Both the position numbers and the translations under genes were made by a program. From positions 1,478,501-1,542,500 of the forward strand of contig NZ_OY762614.1 in NCBI RefSeq assembly GCF_963666145.1: 64,000 bases of DNA, given 5' to 3'. Each line of letters opens with the position of its first letter. The stretch's first letter is position 1. The notes under the pieces were generated by a model, which was given only the letters and a program-made list of their open reading frames with translations, did no database searches and was not told the DNA's origin. Positions 63,013-64,000 of the stretch are shown here, one piece after another. Source of the stretch: an uncultured Desulfobacter sp. (GTDB lineage Bacteria > Desulfobacterota > Desulfobacteria > Desulfobacterales > Desulfobacteraceae).

Positions 63013-64000
63013 TTATTTCTTTTTCTTTGGTTTTTCCAGATAATCGACGCCTTCCTCGTGGATTTCCTGGAGCTTGGCCTCGATTGTATTACATAATGTC
63101 TTGAGGACCTTGATACGGGCAAAGTATTTATTATTCGCCTCTATCAGGGTCCAGGGCGCATAATGCGTGCTGGTCCTATCGACCATATCCGTAACCGCCT
63201 GTTCATACTGTTCCCATTTTTTGCGGTTACGCCAGTCCTCGTCTGTGATTTTGAACCGCTTGAAGGCGGTTTGCTCTCTGGCATGGAATCTTTCCAACTG
63301 TTCTTCTTTGGTGATGGTCAACCAGAACTTAACCACCACCATGTGATGGCGGACAATCTGTAACTCAAACTCGTTGATTTCACTGTAGGCCCTCATCCAG
63401 TCGGCTTCGGAACAAAATTGTTCGACCCGTTCCACCAGCACGCGGCCGTACCAGGATCTGTCAAACATCGTTACCCGGCCTTTACGGGGCAAATGCCGCC
63501 AGAATCGCCAAAGGTACGGCTGCTCTCGTTCCTCCTCCGTAGGTGCGGCAATGGGAATCACCTGATACCCGCGGGCATCAAGCGCCCCTGTGATACGACG
63601 TATGGCTCCGCCCTTCCCTGCGGCGTCGTTGCCCTCAAACACGGCGATGACTGACGTGTATTTAAACTTTGGATCCCTGATCAGCAGGTTCAGCTTTCTT
63701 TGGTACTTTTTCAACTTTTTTTGGTACTCATCCTTTTCCAGTGCCTGGGTCATATCCAACGTTTTCAGCACGTTGACATTATCAATGGACGGCATAAGAG
63801 GCGGCGCAAGGATTTCCGGAGAAGGTTGAGCTTCCTTGCTCAACCGTTCTCGAATCGCATTTAGAATAAGCTTTCCAACGGTTAAGTCCCGGTAGCGGGA
63901 ATCTGCGCCTTCAACGATCAACCATGGCGCTTCAGGGGTTGAGGTCTGACGAATCACCTTTTCATGAACTTCACGAAACTTATCGTAGGCCTTGAAGTGT
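63013..64000 (-). CDS. pap: PPK2-family polyphosphate:AMP phosphotransferase (5' end outside window)
   Basis: The reading frame is open to the window edge (HFKAYDKFREVHEKV before the first possible start at 63957), so the gene is cut. About 85 residues are the end of a first PPK2-like domain and a linker (VEGADSRYRDLTVGKLIL); then a complete PPK2 domain follows with Walker A FEGNDAAGKGGAIRR, Walker B region VTMFDRSWYGRVLVERVE and lid arginines in RNRKKWEQYEQAV. The tandem layout is that of class II Pap, which phosphorylates AMP to ADP with polyphosphate. It ends with a lysine-rich tail. Confidence 0.9.
   Translation of the reverse strand, partial: HFKAYDKFREVHEKVIRQTSTPEAPWLIVEGADSRYRDLTVGKLILNAIRERLSKEAQPSPEILAPPLMPSIDNVNVLKTLDMTQALEKDEYQKKLKKYQRKLNLLIRDPKFKYTSVIAVFEGNDAAGKGGAIRRITGALDARGYQVIPIAAPTEEEREQPYLWRFWRHLPRKGRVTMFDRSWYGRVLVERVEQFCSEADWMRAYSEINEFELQIVRHHMVVVKFWLTITKEEQLERFHAREQTAFKRFKITDEDWRNRKKWEQYEQAVTDMVDRTSTHYAPWTLIEANNKYFARIKVLKTLCNTIEAKLQEIHEEGVDYLEKPKKKK

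Noticed and set aside
1..64000. tRNA, rRNA, CRISPR arrays, insertion sequences and phage genes
   Set aside because: I looked for cloverleaf ends, spaced direct repeats, transposase or integrase motifs and structural phage genes and saw none. A covariance-model and IS search would be needed to exclude short or degenerate cases.

Overview
The window reads as a chromosomal piece of a marine-type, strictly anaerobic Desulfobacterota, most likely a Desulfobacterales sulfate reducer. This placement is inferred, not proved. It rests on moderate GC, the density of Cache/PAS sensor kinases and c-di-GMP proteins, a eukaryote-type HisA, a fused isobutyryl-CoA mutase (IcmF), a c-type-heme chemoreceptor and two sigma-54 (-24/-12) promoters. 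I found no rRNA, tRNA, CRISPR array, intact insertion sequence or prophage.

Layout. 1-14.7 kb is signalling: a 5'-truncated hybrid kinase, a GGDEF remnant, a leftward c-di-GMP operon (GGDEF-EAL enzyme, Cache lipoprotein, Cache/PAS kinase with Hpt, REC-HD-GYP), MscS, a periplasmic binding protein and a diguanylate cyclase. 15.1-24 kb is envelope, lipid and housekeeping: a YiiX-like amidase with TesB behind a sigma-54-type promoter, a leftward cluster (large HExxH protein of unknown function, phosphatidylserine decarboxylase, Lgt-like membrane protein, small membrane protein), ArfB and a cytidylate-kinase-like protein with its own sigma-54 promoter. 23.6-26.1 kb is a TPP-riboswitch unit: riboswitch, thiM, then an Nramp-fold transporter lacking the usual metal ligands. 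26.2-38 kb holds a heme chemoreceptor, an IgaA/YrfF-family protein, a rhodanese lipoprotein, an acyl-CoA synthetase, a NarL-type two-component pair and PrmA.

38.5-45.1 kb is the accessory part. A 1237-aa TPR-CHAT protease overlaps (ATGA) a 118-aa single-helix membrane protein resembling the effector-associated constant components of NTP-dependent conflict systems. It is followed by AT-rich small genes, gene fragments and a frameshifted pseudogene. This is the best candidate for an undescribed defence-type system.

45-64 kb returns to core functions: LysE exporter, NhaD antiporter with divergent NhaR-type regulator, a PEP-CTERM-like secreted protein, a complete Mla-type lipid transport operon (STAS-MlaE, MlaF, MlaD, PqiC-like lipoprotein) running into eukaryote-type hisA, thioredoxin 2, a DUF364-type protein, a thiM-thiE pair, icmF, a 5'-nucleotidase and the C-terminal part of a PPK2-type polyphosphate phosphotransferase that leaves the window. 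Two copies of a 45-47 bp hairpin, in opposite orientation at 32.1 and 48.8 kb, mark a dispersed repeat or terminator family.
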